Origin: Microvirga sp.
GTDB taxonomy: Bacteria; Pseudomonadota; Alphaproteobacteria; Rhizobiales; Beijerinckiaceae
NCBI GenBank assembly: GCA_031181145.1
Contig: JAPSLB010000005.1
Location: 1 to 64,000, forward strand
Direction of reading: 5' to 3'
Length of the DNA stretch: 64,000 nt
Both the position numbers and the translations under genes were made by a program. Shown here piece by piece: positions 28,779 through 39,614 of the stretch; position 1 is the first letter of the stretch, and each line of letters starts with the position of its first letter. Under the pieces are notes generated by a model. It worked only from the letters and a program-made list of their open reading frames with translations. It was not told the origin of the DNA and did no database searches.

Positions 28779-29611
28779 TGAAGCCGCTTCTCGAAGTCGA
28801 AGACCTCCACGTCCGTTTTCACCTGCGCACGGGCATCGTCGAGGCGGTGCGCGGCGTGTCGTTCCAGCTCGGCCGTGAACGGCTCGGCATCGTCGGCGAA
28901 TCCGGTTCGGGCAAATCGCAGACGGGCCGCGCCATCCTCGGCCTCACCCCTCCTCCCGGCGAAGTCACGGCCAAGCGCCTGGCCTTCGACGGCGTCGACC
29001 TGCTCACCGCCTCGAAGCGCACCCTGCGGACCCTGCGCGGCGGACGCATCAGCATGGTGATGCAGGACCCGAAATACTCGCTGAACCCGGTCATGACCAT
29101 TGGCGAGCAGATCATCGAGGCCTATCAGGCGCATGCCAAGGCGAGCCGCGCGGAAGCCCGCGACAAGGCGCTCGCCATGCTGGAGGCGGTGAAGATGCGC
29201 GATCCCGTGCGTGTCTTCTCACTCTATCCGCACGAGGTGTCCGGCGGCATGGGCCAGCGCGCCATGATCGCCATGATGCTCGTCACCGATCCGGACCTGC
29301 TCATCGCCGACGAGCCGACCTCCGCGCTCGACGTGACGGTATCCATGGAAGTGCTCCGCATCCTCGACGAGCTTGTTGCCGAACGCGGCATGGGCCTCGT
29401 CTTCATCTCCCATGACCTGAAGCTTGTCTCCTCGTTCTGCGACCGCGTGCTCGTGATGTATGCGGGCCGCGTGGTGGAGGAACTGGAGGCCAGGAACCTG
29501 CACGAGGCGAAGCATCCCTACACGCAGGGGCTCATGCGCTGTCTTCCGACCTTGGCGAACGACGTTCGTCCGCTCCCGACCCTGAACCGCGATCCTTCCT
29601 GGGCGCTCTGA
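28775..29611 (+). CDS. Peptide ABC transporter ATP-binding protein (DppD-like)
   Basis: GESGSGKSQTGRAILGL, PHEVSGGMGQRAMIAMM, LIADEPTSALDVTV. Confidence 0.93.
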   Translation: MMKPLLEVEDLHVRFHLRTGIVEAVRGVSFQLGRERLGIVGESGSGKSQTGRAILGLTPPPGEVTAKRLAFDGVDLLTASKRTLRTLRGGRISMVMQDPKYSLNPVMTIGEQIIEAYQAHAKASRAEARDKALAMLEAVKMRDPVRVFSLYPHEVSGGMGQRAMIAMMLVTDPDLLIADEPTSALDVTVSMEVLRILDELVAERGMGLVFISHDLKLVSSFCDRVLVMYAGRVVEELEARNLHEAKHPYTQGLMRCLPTLANDVRPLPTLNRDPSWAL

Positions 29612-29613
29612 TC

Positions 29614-30393
29614 ATGCTCGATATTCAGAACCTCAACGTCGTCTTCGGTACGGCCCGTCTCAGGGTCGATGCGGTCAAGAACGTGAGCTTCACCGTCCGC
29701 CAGGGCGAGTCCTACGGGCTCGTTGGCGAGTCCGGCTCCGGCAAATCGACAGTGCTGCGCGCCATCTGCGGCCTCGCGCCGATCACAAGCGGACATGTGC
29801 GCGTGGACGGCAAGGCGGTCGCCACGCCGCGCAGCAAGGATTTCTACCGCACGGTGCAGATGGTCTTTCAGGACCCCTACGCCTCGCTTCATCCGCGCCA
29901 TACGGTGGACCGCACGCTCTCGGAACCGCTCGCCATTCACGGAGAGAAGGATGCGGAGGCTCGCATTCTCCAGGCGCTGAAGGAAGTGGGCCTGGGGCCC
30001 TCGTTCCGCTTCCGCTATCCGCATCAGCTCTCGGGCGGCCAGCGTCAGCGCATCGCCATCGCGCGCGCGCTCATCCTGCGCCCGAAGGTTCTTCTCCTCG
30101 ACGAGCCGACCTCCGCTCTCGACGCTTCGGTGCAGGCGGAAATCCTGAACCTTCTGGACGACCTGCGGCGCCGCATGGGCCTCACCTATATTCTGGTGAG
30201 CCATGATCTCGCGGTAGTCGCGCACTTGTGCGAGCGCCTGCTCGTAATGCGCCACGGCGAGGCCGTGGAGGAAACGGCGTCGGAAGCCCTGCGCTCCGGC
30301 AAGGCCACGAGCGAGTATACTCAATCCCTGATCCAGGCGAGCCAGGGCTTCACTCGCAATCCCTCTCAGCCGGCTCACGCCACGGCCGGCTGA
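29614..30393 (+). CDS. Peptide ABC transporter ATP-binding protein (DppF-like)
   Basis: GESGSGKSTVLRAICGL, PHQLSGGQRQRIAIARAL, LLLDEPTSALDAS. Confidence 0.93.
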   Translation: MLDIQNLNVVFGTARLRVDAVKNVSFTVRQGESYGLVGESGSGKSTVLRAICGLAPITSGHVRVDGKAVATPRSKDFYRTVQMVFQDPYASLHPRHTVDRTLSEPLAIHGEKDAEARILQALKEVGLGPSFRFRYPHQLSGGQRQRIAIARALILRPKVLLLDEPTSALDASVQAEILNLLDDLRRRMGLTYILVSHDLAVVAHLCERLLVMRHGEAVEETASEALRSGKATSEYTQSLIQASQGFTRNPSQPAHATAG

Positions 30394-30425
30394 GGCGACT
30401 CCCTCTCACAGGAATGCTTGAAAAC

Positions 30426-31493
30426 ATGTCCCGCGCTTCCCTGATGCCTGTCTTCGACGGTCATAACGACGTTCTCCTGCGCCTCATGCGCGGCCGGATC
30501 CAGCCGGAGAAGGCCTTCCTGGAAGGCGACAATATCGGCCATCTCGACTGGCCGCGGATGAGGCAGGGCGGGTTCTTCGGCGGGTTCTTCGCCGTTTACG
30601 TGCCCTCCGAGGACATGGGCCTCGATGTCGACGCGCTCATGACCCATCCGGAATATGACGTGCCGCTGCCGCCTGTCCTGGATCTCGCCCCCAGCCAGCA
30701 GGTGACGGTCCACATGGCGTCGCTCCTCATCCGCATCGAGCGCGCCTCGAAGGGCGAGGTGAAGATCTGCCGTTCTGCGGCCGATCTCCGTCACTGCCTC
30801 GACAACGGCAAGCTCGCCGCGATCCTGCATATCGAAGGCGCGGAAGGCATCGATCCTGACCTCCACATGCTGGATGTGCTCTACGAGAGCGGACTGCGCT
30901 CCATTGGTCCGGTCTGGAGCCGTCCCAACATCTTCGGTCACGGCGTGCCGTTCCGCTATCCCTCGACGCCCGATACGGGTCCCGGCCTCACCGAGCGCGG
31001 TCGCGAGCTGGTGAAGGCGTGCAACCGCCTCAAGATCATGATCGACCTCTCGCACCTCAACGAGAAGGGTTTCTGGGACGTCGCCAGGCTGTCGGATGCG
31101 CCCCTCGTCGCCACGCATTCGAACGCCCATGCGGTGTGCCCGCATTCCCGCAACCTGACCGACAAGCAGCTCGCCGCCATCCGCGAGAGCCGCGGCATGG
31201 TGGGCGTGAACTTCGCGACTTCGTTCATTCGCCCCGACGGCCAGCGCAGCGACGACACGCCTCTCGAGGAGATGATCCGCCACATGGACCACCTCATCGA
31301 ACTTGTGGGTGTGGATGGCGTCGGCTTCGGCTCCGACTTCGACGGCGCGACCATTCCCGCCGAGATCGGCGACGTGCGCGGCCTGCCGCGGCTCGTGGAG
31401 GCCATGCGCAGGCACGGCTATGACGAGGCGACCCTGCGCAAGCTCTGCTACGAGAACTGGATCAACGTTCTCGAGCGCACCTGGGGGCAGTGA
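30426..31493 (+). CDS. Membrane dipeptidase family (M19)
   Basis: VFDGHNDVLLR zinc-ligand motif, LHIEGAEGIDPDLHMLDVLYESGLRSIGPVW, IDLSHLNEKGFWDV, ATHSNAHAVCPHSRNLTDKQ. Confidence 0.93.
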   Translation: MSRASLMPVFDGHNDVLLRLMRGRIQPEKAFLEGDNIGHLDWPRMRQGGFFGGFFAVYVPSEDMGLDVDALMTHPEYDVPLPPVLDLAPSQQVTVHMASLLIRIERASKGEVKICRSAADLRHCLDNGKLAAILHIEGAEGIDPDLHMLDVLYESGLRSIGPVWSRPNIFGHGVPFRYPSTPDTGPGLTERGRELVKACNRLKIMIDLSHLNEKGFWDVARLSDAPLVATHSNAHAVCPHSRNLTDKQLAAIRESRGMVGVNFATSFIRPDGQRSDDTPLEEMIRHMDHLIELVGVDGVGFGSDFDGATIPAEIGDVRGLPRLVEAMRRHGYDEATLRKLCYENWINVLERTWGQ

Positions 31494-31584
31494 AGCTGTT
31501 TCCCGGCATGCTACCGGAATTGCTGCTCTCACCGGTCATGGTCGGGATCACCGACACAAGGCCGGTGACGACGCGGGAGGCGAC

Positions 31585-32424
31585 TTACCGCTCAGTCTTC
31601 GAGGTCAGGGCAAAGATGCCCACGATACCTCCGACGCCCAGCATCAGCAGGAGACTGACCGCGTTGATCGCCGGCGTCGCGCCCTCGCGCATCTGACCAT
31701 ACATGGTGATCGGCAGAGGCGCTTCGGAGCCCACGAGCATCAATGTCGTATTGAAGTTCTCGAAGGACATGAGCAGCGCCACGAGTCCCGCACCGATGAG
31801 AGCGGGCCTCAGAAAAGGCAGCGTGATCGTGCGCAGCACGCGCGCGCGGCTGGCGCCGAGATCGAAAGCCGCCTCCTCCAGTGAACGGTCGAACTTGCGC
31901 AGACGCGCGGCGATGATGAGCGTGGCGATCGTCAGGATGAAGGAGAGCTGGCCGAGGATGACAAGTGGCAGGCCGGGACGCAGGAAATCGAGGTCGGTCT
32001 GAAGCCATTCCTCAAGTCCGTTCGCCACGCGCGAAAAGAAGGCGAGAATTGAGATGCCGAGCACCACGCCGGGAATGACGAGGGGCCAAAGCATCATCAT
32101 CGAAAGCAACGTCTTGCCGGGGAACTCGGCCCGCTCCAGCACCCAGGCGTTCACGGTCCCCACGACAATGGCGAGCAGCGCCACGGGCACCGCGACCTTG
32201 AAACTGTTGGCGATGGTGTCGAGCCAGATTGGATCGACGAGCACTCCCGGCTTCCCGAAAGCATCCCCCGAACCGATGAACCATTCGAGCGTGAAGCCCT
32301 TCCAGGGCGGAGACGGGAACGGACTTGCGTTGAAGGCGAAGATCGCCACGACCAGCAGCGGCGCGAACAGGAAGATGTAGAACGCCGCGATGTAGAGTTT
32401 CCAGGCGACAGATGGACGGTTCAT
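31585..32424 (-). CDS. ABC transporter permease (PotC-like)
   Basis: LEEAAFDLGASRARVLRTITLPFLRPALIGAGLVALLMSFENFNTTLML. Confidence 0.9.
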   Translation of the reverse strand: MNRPSVAWKLYIAAFYIFLFAPLLVVAIFAFNASPFPSPPWKGFTLEWFIGSGDAFGKPGVLVDPIWLDTIANSFKVAVPVALLAIVVGTVNAWVLERAEFPGKTLLSMMMLWPLVIPGVVLGISILAFFSRVANGLEEWLQTDLDFLRPGLPLVILGQLSFILTIATLIIAARLRKFDRSLEEAAFDLGASRARVLRTITLPFLRPALIGAGLVALLMSFENFNTTLMLVGSEAPLPITMYGQMREGATPAINAVSLLLMLGVGGIVGIFALTSKTER

Positions 32425-32430
32425 GACGGT

Positions 32431-33300
32431 TCATGCCTGCTTCAAGGTGGTGCCCAGACTCTGTCCGGTGAGACGAAGCCCGGCCCAGACAATGGCCGAG
32501 GACAGCAGGAGAAGGAGCATGCCGAAGGCCGCGCCCTGCGGCCAGTTGAAGCGCGTGATGAACTGCGCGTAGATCTGCTCCGTGAACCACAGGCCGTTCT
32601 TGCCCCCGAGCAGTACCGGCGTCGCGAAATTGCCGACGGTGAGCATGAACACGATAATCGAGCCCGCCACGATGCCTGGCATCGCGTGAGGAACGACTAT
32701 ACGCCGCAGCACCGTCCAGCGACTGCCGCCGAGATCGAAACCTGCCTCGACCACGGCAGGCTCCAGACTCTCCAGCGCATTGGCGAGCGGCACGATCATG
32801 AAGAGCAGGCCGCCATAGACGAGGCCGAGGATCACGGCGCCGTCATTGTAGAGAAACTCAATCCGCTGCCCGGTCAGCCCTGTCGCTTGCAATACATATG
32901 AGATCACGCCGGTCTCGCGCAGCAGCATCATCCAACCGAGCGTGCGCACGAGTTCGGACACCCAGAACGGCAGAAGGCAAAGCAGCAGCAGCATGGCCCT
33001 CAGGCGCCCCTGCGCCACGCGGGCGATGTAGAGCGCGATGGGAAAGGCGAGCACGAGCGTCAGCACCGTCACCAGGATCGACATGATCGCCGTGCGCGCG
33101 AAAGTGCGCCAATAGAGCGGCTCCGTGAAGAACTCGAGATAATTGCCGAAGCCGAAGACATAGACGCGCGGGGCCACTCTCTCGCTGAAGGAGAGGATGA
33201 GGATCTCCACATGGGGAAGCACGATGAGCAGGCCCAACCAGAGCACGGCAGGAGCCAAGAGCAGAAAGAGCGTGAGTCGCGTGTCCGGTTTGGCGCTCAT
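32431..33300 (-). CDS. ABC transporter permease (PotB-like)
   Basis: EAGFDLGGSRWTVLRRIVVPHAMPGIVAGSIIVFM EAA motif. Confidence 0.9.
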   Translation of the reverse strand: MSAKPDTRLTLFLLLAPAVLWLGLLIVLPHVEILILSFSERVAPRVYVFGFGNYLEFFTEPLYWRTFARTAIMSILVTVLTLVLAFPIALYIARVAQGRLRAMLLLLCLLPFWVSELVRTLGWMMLLRETGVISYVLQATGLTGQRIEFLYNDGAVILGLVYGGLLFMIVPLANALESLEPAVVEAGFDLGGSRWTVLRRIVVPHAMPGIVAGSIIVFMLTVGNFATPVLLGGKNGLWFTEQIYAQFITRFNWPQGAAFGMLLLLLSSAIVWAGLRLTGQSLGTTLKQA

Positions 33301-34394
33301 GCGGAAAAGACCTTCACGGCATCCGCGGACCAGCCCATGTGAATCGCCTCACCCACCTGGATGCCGGCGAGCTGACCGGCCTGCGGCAGCACCGCGCGAA
33401 CGGGCTCGTCGAACCCTACCGTGTCGATGAGCAGGCTCGAATTGGCGCCATCGAAGAGCACGGCCGAGACACGGCCCTCGAACCGGTTGGGCAATCCGCT
33501 GAGGGCCGATGTTTCCTGCGCCAACGCGATGGCCTCGGGACGGACGAAGGCGAGTGCCGTCTTGCCGACAACCTGACTCTGCCCATGGTCCCGCCCCTGG
33601 ATCACGGCCCCCGAGGGCAAGCGCACGGAAATCGCGCCATTGGACGCAGCAGCGACATCGCCCTGCCACCTGTTCGTCTCGCCGACGAAGCTCGCCACGA
33701 AGGGCGTTGCGGGATGGTGATAAAGCTCGCGGGGGCTTCCCACCTGCTCGAACCCGCCTTGGTTCATCACGGCGATGCGGTCGGACATGACCAGCGCTTC
33801 CGACTGGTCATGGGTGATATAGGCGAAGGTGGTGTTGAAGGTGGCCTGCAGCTGCTTGAGCTCGATCTTCATGTGCTCGCGCAGTTTCAGGTCCAGCGCG
33901 CCGAGCGGCTCATCGAGAAGCACGAGCGTCGGCTCGAGCACGAGGCAGCGGGCGATCGCCACGCGCTGGCGCTGGCCGCCGGACAGAGCCGTCACATGCC
34001 GTTCCCCGAAACCCTTCAGTCCCACGCGCTCCAGCATGCGGTTCGCGCGCTCCTCCGCCTCGGCGCGGGAGACGCCGCGGCAGGTCAGGCCATAGGCCAC
34101 GTTCTCGCCCACGCTCATCATCGGAAACAGCGCCAAGCTCTGGAACACCATGTTCACCGGGCGCTTGTTGGCTGGAACTCCGATCATCGACTTGTCCCGG
34201 ATGCGAATGTCGCCGGAGGTCGGATTCTCGAAGCCTGCGATCATGCGCATCAACGTGGTCTTGCCGCAGCCCGAGGGGCCGAGAATGGAGAAGAATTCCC
34301 CCGGGGCGACGCTGAAGCTCACGTCGTTGACGGCCGCATGGGCGCCGAAACGCTTGACGACGCTGACGAGATCGAGATCGGTGGATTGTGCCAT
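33297..34394 (-). CDS. ABC transporter ATP-binding protein (PotA-like)
   Basis: LGPSGCGKTTLMRMIAGFENPTSGDI, TALSGGQRQRVAIARCL, TOBE-like C-terminus. Confidence 0.92.
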   Translation of the reverse strand: MAQSTDLDLVSVVKRFGAHAAVNDVSFSVAPGEFFSILGPSGCGKTTLMRMIAGFENPTSGDIRIRDKSMIGVPANKRPVNMVFQSLALFPMMSVGENVAYGLTCRGVSRAEAEERANRMLERVGLKGFGERHVTALSGGQRQRVAIARCLVLEPTLVLLDEPLGALDLKLREHMKIELKQLQATFNTTFAYITHDQSEALVMSDRIAVMNQGGFEQVGSPRELYHHPATPFVASFVGETNRWQGDVAAASNGAISVRLPSGAVIQGRDHGQSQVVGKTALAFVRPEAIALAQETSALSGLPNRFEGRVSAVLFDGANSSLLIDTVGFDEPVRAVLPQAGQLAGIQVGEAIHMGWSADAVKVFSA

Positions 34395-34421
34395 GGACGC
34401 GCGCCAGAAATGGTATCCCGG

Positions 34422-34531
34422 ACGAGCGCATCGTGAGGAAAGCGGTTCCTGTTTTCCGCTCGAACAATGCGCTCGTTCATGAATTGACATCGGACGGATC
34501 CCAAAAGTGGATTCCACTTCTGGGTCCGATG
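34422..34531. repeat. Composite palindromic intergenic element between potD-like and potA-like genes
   Basis: ACGAGCGCAT (34422-34431)...ATGCGCTCGT (34467-34476); CATCGGA (34488)...TCCGATG (34531) enclosing CCCAAAAGTGG-ATT-CCACTTCTGGG. Confidence 0.7.
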
Positions 34532-34565
34532 CGATGTGGAGGATGCTATCGATCGAAGGGATGCT

Positions 34566-35639
34566 CTAAGAGCCGGCCTTCAACCGGTCGAGAACCTTGC
34601 CCTCGATCTCCTCGATGCCGGCCGGCACGGCCGGATACCATTTGATGTTGTCGATGGCGGCCTTCGGGAAGCTCTCGGCGAACTGATCCTTCAACGTGCC
34701 CTGCATGAGCTTGTCGGCGCCGTTGGAAGCCGTGAAGTTGCCGGCGGAAGCGGCCACCTTCGCGGCAATCTCAGGACGCATGTTGAAATTGATCCACTTG
34801 TAGGCGGCCTCGTCGTTGCGGCCTTTGGCCGGAATGGCGAAGGTGTCGACCCATCCCAGCGCGCCGGACCTCGGAGCGACGAACTTGATGTCCGCGTTTT
34901 CCGAGTTCAGCTTCCAGCCGCCTGTATCCCACGCCATCGCGGCGACGACTTCGCCAGAGCGCAGCGCGTTGAGGAGCTGATCCTTGCCGTCCCAGAAGAA
35001 CTTCACGTTCTTTTTGCACTCGGCGAGCTTGGCGCCGACCTTGTCCATCATCGCGGCGTAGGCCTTGGCATCGCCGTAGGACGCGAAAGGATCCATGCCG
35101 TTGGCGAAAGCAAAGGCAATGAGCGCCGGACGCTTGGAGCGGAAGCTCGTCTTGCCCGCGAGCGCGGGATCGCAGAGGTCGTTGTAATCAGCGACGTTCG
35201 GAGCGGCCTTGGTGTTCACAATGAGGCCGTCGGTGCCCCAGATGTGGGGAACGCCGTAGACCTTGCCGTCGATGGTGGTGTTCCTCTTCGTCGACTCGAG
35301 CATGGAGGCGATGAACTGGTCGGACTTGATCTTCGACAGATCGAGCGGCTTGTAGATGCCGAACTCAGTCTGTGGGCCGGCGATGCGGTCCTGACTCGGC
35401 TGCACCAGATCGAAGCCTGCGCCCTGCGTCGCGCGCAGCTTGGAGATCATCTCCTCGTTGTTCGAGAGCGTGATCTCGACCTCGATGCCGGTTTCCTTGG
35501 TGAACTGGTCCACGACCTCCTTCGGTGCGTAATCCGCCCAGGTCAGGAGCCGCAGCTTCTCGGCCGCCTGGGCCGTCCCGGCGATCATGAGAGCGGCGAA
35601 AGCCGTGGCCAGCTTGAGGCCGGCGCGCTTGGTCAACAT
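34566..35639 (-). CDS. Spermidine/putrescine-type ABC transporter substrate-binding protein (PotD-like)
   Basis: Signal peptide FAALMIAGTAQAAEKLRLLTWADYAPKEVVDQFTKETGIEVEI; GGAGG-N6-ATG at 35639. Confidence 0.92.
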   Translation of the reverse strand: MLTKRAGLKLATAFAALMIAGTAQAAEKLRLLTWADYAPKEVVDQFTKETGIEVEITLSNNEEMISKLRATQGAGFDLVQPSQDRIAGPQTEFGIYKPLDLSKIKSDQFIASMLESTKRNTTIDGKVYGVPHIWGTDGLIVNTKAAPNVADYNDLCDPALAGKTSFRSKRPALIAFAFANGMDPFASYGDAKAYAAMMDKVGAKLAECKKNVKFFWDGKDQLLNALRSGEVVAAMAWDTGGWKLNSENADIKFVAPRSGALGWVDTFAIPAKGRNDEAAYKWINFNMRPEIAAKVAASAGNFTASNGADKLMQGTLKDQFAESFPKAAIDNIKWYPAVPAGIEEIEGKVLDRLKAGS

Positions 35640-35699
35640 TGTCATCCTCCAGTGTGGTCGGGCTTTTTGCCCGTGTTCCCCAGTTGCAAAGTTATATGA

Positions 35700-36758
<1,059 letters not shown>

Positions 36759-36775
36759 CGCCCGACCCTTGGCTG

Positions 36776-36812
36776 TCATCCCGGACACACGCACCGGCCG
36801 AACCCGGGATGA
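36776..36812. repeat. REP-like palindrome between convergent genes
   Basis: TCATCCCGG...CCGGGATGA inverted arms. Confidence 0.6.
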
Positions 36813-36824
36813 CGATCATGCCGC

Positions 36825-37610
36825 CTATTTCGCAGTCCAGCCGCCATCCATGGAGAGGTTGGCGCCCGACATCTGGCTTGCCGCGTCCGAACAGAGGAAC
36901 ACGGCGAGCGCCGCCACCTGCTCGACCGTCACGAACTGCTTGGTAGGCTGCGCCTCGAGCAGGACCTCGCTGATCACCTGCTCCTTGGTCATGTTGCGCG
37001 CCTTCATGGTGTCGGGGATCTGCCTCTCCACGAGGGGCGTCCAGACATAGCCGGGGCTGATGCAGTTCACCGTGATGCCGTGGGTCGCCACCTCCAGCGC
37101 CACGGTCTTCGTGAGGCCGGCAATGCCGTGCTTGGCGGCCACATAGGCCGACTTGAAGGGCGAGGCCACGAGGGAATGGGCCGAGGCCGTGTTGATGATG
37201 CGGCCCCATTTGCGCGCCTTCATGCCCGGCACCGCGGCGCGGATGGCGTGAAAGGCGGAGGAGAGATTGATCGCGATGATCTGATCCCATTTCTCCACCG
37301 GGAACTCCTCGACGGGAGAAACGAACTGGATGCCCGCATTGTTGACGAGGATATCGACGCTGCCGAGCGACTTCTCGGCCTGGTGGACCATGTCGGTGAT
37401 CTCGCCGCTGTTGAGCATGTTGGCCGGGTGATAGATGGCCTTCACGCCAAACTCTCTCTCGATAGCTGAGCAGGTCTTCTCGATCTCCGCCTCCTCCCCG
37501 AGACCGTTGATGACCACGTTCGCACCCTCCTCGGCGAGCGCTCGGGCGATGGCGAGCCCAATCCCGCTGGTGGAACCGGTGATGACGGCATTCTTGGATT
37601 TCAAAGTCAT
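36825..37610 (-). CDS. 3-hydroxybutyrate dehydrogenase (SDR family)
   Basis: AVITGSTSGIGLAIARALAEEGANVVING, NNAGIQFVSPVEEFP, SAYVAAKHGIAGLTKTVALE, CISPGYVWTPLVERQIPD. Confidence 0.92.
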   Translation of the reverse strand: MTLKSKNAVITGSTSGIGLAIARALAEEGANVVINGLGEEAEIEKTCSAIEREFGVKAIYHPANMLNSGEITDMVHQAEKSLGSVDILVNNAGIQFVSPVEEFPVEKWDQIIAINLSSAFHAIRAAVPGMKARKWGRIINTASAHSLVASPFKSAYVAAKHGIAGLTKTVALEVATHGITVNCISPGYVWTPLVERQIPDTMKARNMTKEQVISEVLLEAQPTKQFVTVEQVAALAVFLCSDAASQMSGANLSMDGGWTAK

Positions 37611-37822
37611 GGTCCTCTCCGCATGGCCCATTCAACCCCCAGGGCTATCAAGTAACGCTCACATATCATGAAGGGGGAAGGAGAGTTGAGCCTAGCAAAA
37701 AGGAGAATCCCGGGTGCAAGAGTCGGTTCCTCTGCTCTCAATGCATGGCGCAAGGTCAAGTCTCGCCATTGTCCCTCTTCGGCGGATGTGAGACAGATCT
37801 GGGGCAACGAATTTATGGGTGA

Positions 37823-38545
37823 ATGGTGCAGACACCTCGGTTCCTTCCCTGTGGCGATTCCGCACTGACGGTCGAGTTCGGAAGCGCAATCGATCCCGAA
37901 CTGAACGGCAAGGTTCTCGCGCTCGACGCTCTGCTGCAGGCGAGCCCGCCTGCGGGCCTGATCGAGACCGTCCCGACCTATCGTTCCCTCACTCTGCAGT
38001 TCGACCCCACCGTCACGGACTACGGCGCGCTGGCTCGCCAGATCGAGGAAGCGACGAACAGGCTTCAGCCGGAGAACGCGATAGGCACGCGCTGGCGCGT
38101 CCCGGTGGTCTATGGCGACGAATACGGCATCGACCTGGAGGATGTGGCGGAGCGCCACGGCCTGACGCCCTCCCAACTCGTCGAGATTCATTCGGGCGCC
38201 GTCTACCGGATCTACATGATCGGCTTCCTGCCGGGCTTCGCCTATCTCGGCGGTCTCGACCCCCGGATCGCCACGTCGCGGCGCACCCAGCCGCGGCTGA
38301 AGGTTCCGAGCGGTTCGATCATGATCGGCGGTGAGCAGGCCGGAATCGTTCCCATGGAAATGCCGAGCGGCTGGCATCTTCTAGGGCGCACCCCGGTGCT
38401 GAGCTATGCTCCGGAGCGCGATCCCGTCTTTCTCTTCGCCGCCGGGGACGAGATCGTGTTCGAGCCCATCGATGCTTCGCGCTGGGATGCGCTTGAGAAG
38501 GCCGCGCTGGCGGGCGAACCCGTTGCGGAGCCGGTGCGCGCATGA
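37823..38545 (+). CDS. pxpB: 5-oxoprolinase subunit B (KipI family)
   Basis: FLPCGDSALTVEFGSAIDPELN, YMIGFLPGFAYLGGLDPRIATSRRTQPRLKVPSGSIMIGGEQAGIVP. Confidence 0.93.
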   Translation: MVQTPRFLPCGDSALTVEFGSAIDPELNGKVLALDALLQASPPAGLIETVPTYRSLTLQFDPTVTDYGALARQIEEATNRLQPENAIGTRWRVPVVYGDEYGIDLEDVAERHGLTPSQLVEIHSGAVYRIYMIGFLPGFAYLGGLDPRIATSRRTQPRLKVPSGSIMIGGEQAGIVPMEMPSGWHLLGRTPVLSYAPERDPVFLFAAGDEIVFEPIDASRWDALEKAALAGEPVAEPVRA

Positions 38546-39576
38546 CGAGCCTCGTGGTGAAGAATTGCGGACCGATGACGAGCCTGCAGGATTGGGGACG
38601 CATCGGCTATCAACGTTTCGGCGTTTCGCCCTCGGGCGCCATGGATCGCCGCTGCCTAGCCATGGCCAACGCGCTCGTCGGCAACGCCCCGGAGGTCGCG
38701 GCCATCGAGTTCATGAACCTCGGCGGCAGCTTCATCTGCGAGGGCGGCGAGCTGCATGTCGCTCTGGCGGGCGCCGGCTGCACGGCGAGCCTCAACGATG
38801 CGCCGGTCCAAGCCAACACCACCATGGTCTTGAAGGATGGCGATACGCTGGAGGTCGGCCATGCGCGCACCGGCACCTTCGCCTATCTGGCGGTGGGAGG
38901 CGGCTTCCGGATCGAGCCGCAGCTCGGCAGCCTATCCTTCCACCAGCGCTCGCGCCTTGGCGGATTGAAGGGTGCGCCGTTGAAGGCGGGAGATCGCCTG
39001 CCCTGCCAATCGGAAGCGCTGCAAGTTGCGCCGATGCATCTGCCGCTCGAGCCCCTTGGAGAGGATGCTCCGATCCGCGTGATCATGGGACCGCAGGACG
39101 ATTATTTCACTGAGCAGGCGATCGACATATTCCTAAGCGCCGAGTTCACCGTCAGCCCCCAAGCCGATCGCATGGGCTTTCAGCTGAGCGGACCTCAGCT
39201 CCACCATGCGAAGGGCTTCAACATCGTCTCCGACGGCATCGTGGACGGGCACATCCAGGTTCCGGGCAGCGGCCTTCCCATCGTGCTCATGCGCGACCGG
39301 CAGACGGCAGGCGGCTATCCGAAGATCGCCACGATCATCAGCGCCGATCTCGGACGCTTCGCGCAGCTGCGCCCGGGCTCTCCGGTCCGTTTCCGCGCCG
39401 TGTCCCGCGACGAGGCCGTGGCGGCCGCGCGCCAGATGAAGGAATGGATGGCGGCGCTTTCATCCGCACTCGTTCCGCTGCGCTTCGATCTCACGACCGA
39501 GCATCTTCTCAGCACGAACCTGATCGGCGGCATGGTGGATGCACTCGCCCACAAAGAGCCCGATCACACGACGTGA
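38542..39576 (+). CDS. pxpC: 5-oxoprolinase subunit C (KipA family)
   Basis: SLQDWGRIGYQRFGVSPSGAMDRRCLAMANALVGN, GPQDDYFTEQAIDIFL. Confidence 0.93.
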   Translation: MTSLVVKNCGPMTSLQDWGRIGYQRFGVSPSGAMDRRCLAMANALVGNAPEVAAIEFMNLGGSFICEGGELHVALAGAGCTASLNDAPVQANTTMVLKDGDTLEVGHARTGTFAYLAVGGGFRIEPQLGSLSFHQRSRLGGLKGAPLKAGDRLPCQSEALQVAPMHLPLEPLGEDAPIRVIMGPQDDYFTEQAIDIFLSAEFTVSPQADRMGFQLSGPQLHHAKGFNIVSDGIVDGHIQVPGSGLPIVLMRDRQTAGGYPKIATIISADLGRFAQLRPGSPVRFRAVSRDEAVAAARQMKEWMAALSSALVPLRFDLTTEHLLSTNLIGGMVDALAHKEPDHTT

Positions 39577-39614
39577 AAAAGTCGGGGCGCTCGATTCCAG
39601 CGCCCCGTACCGTC

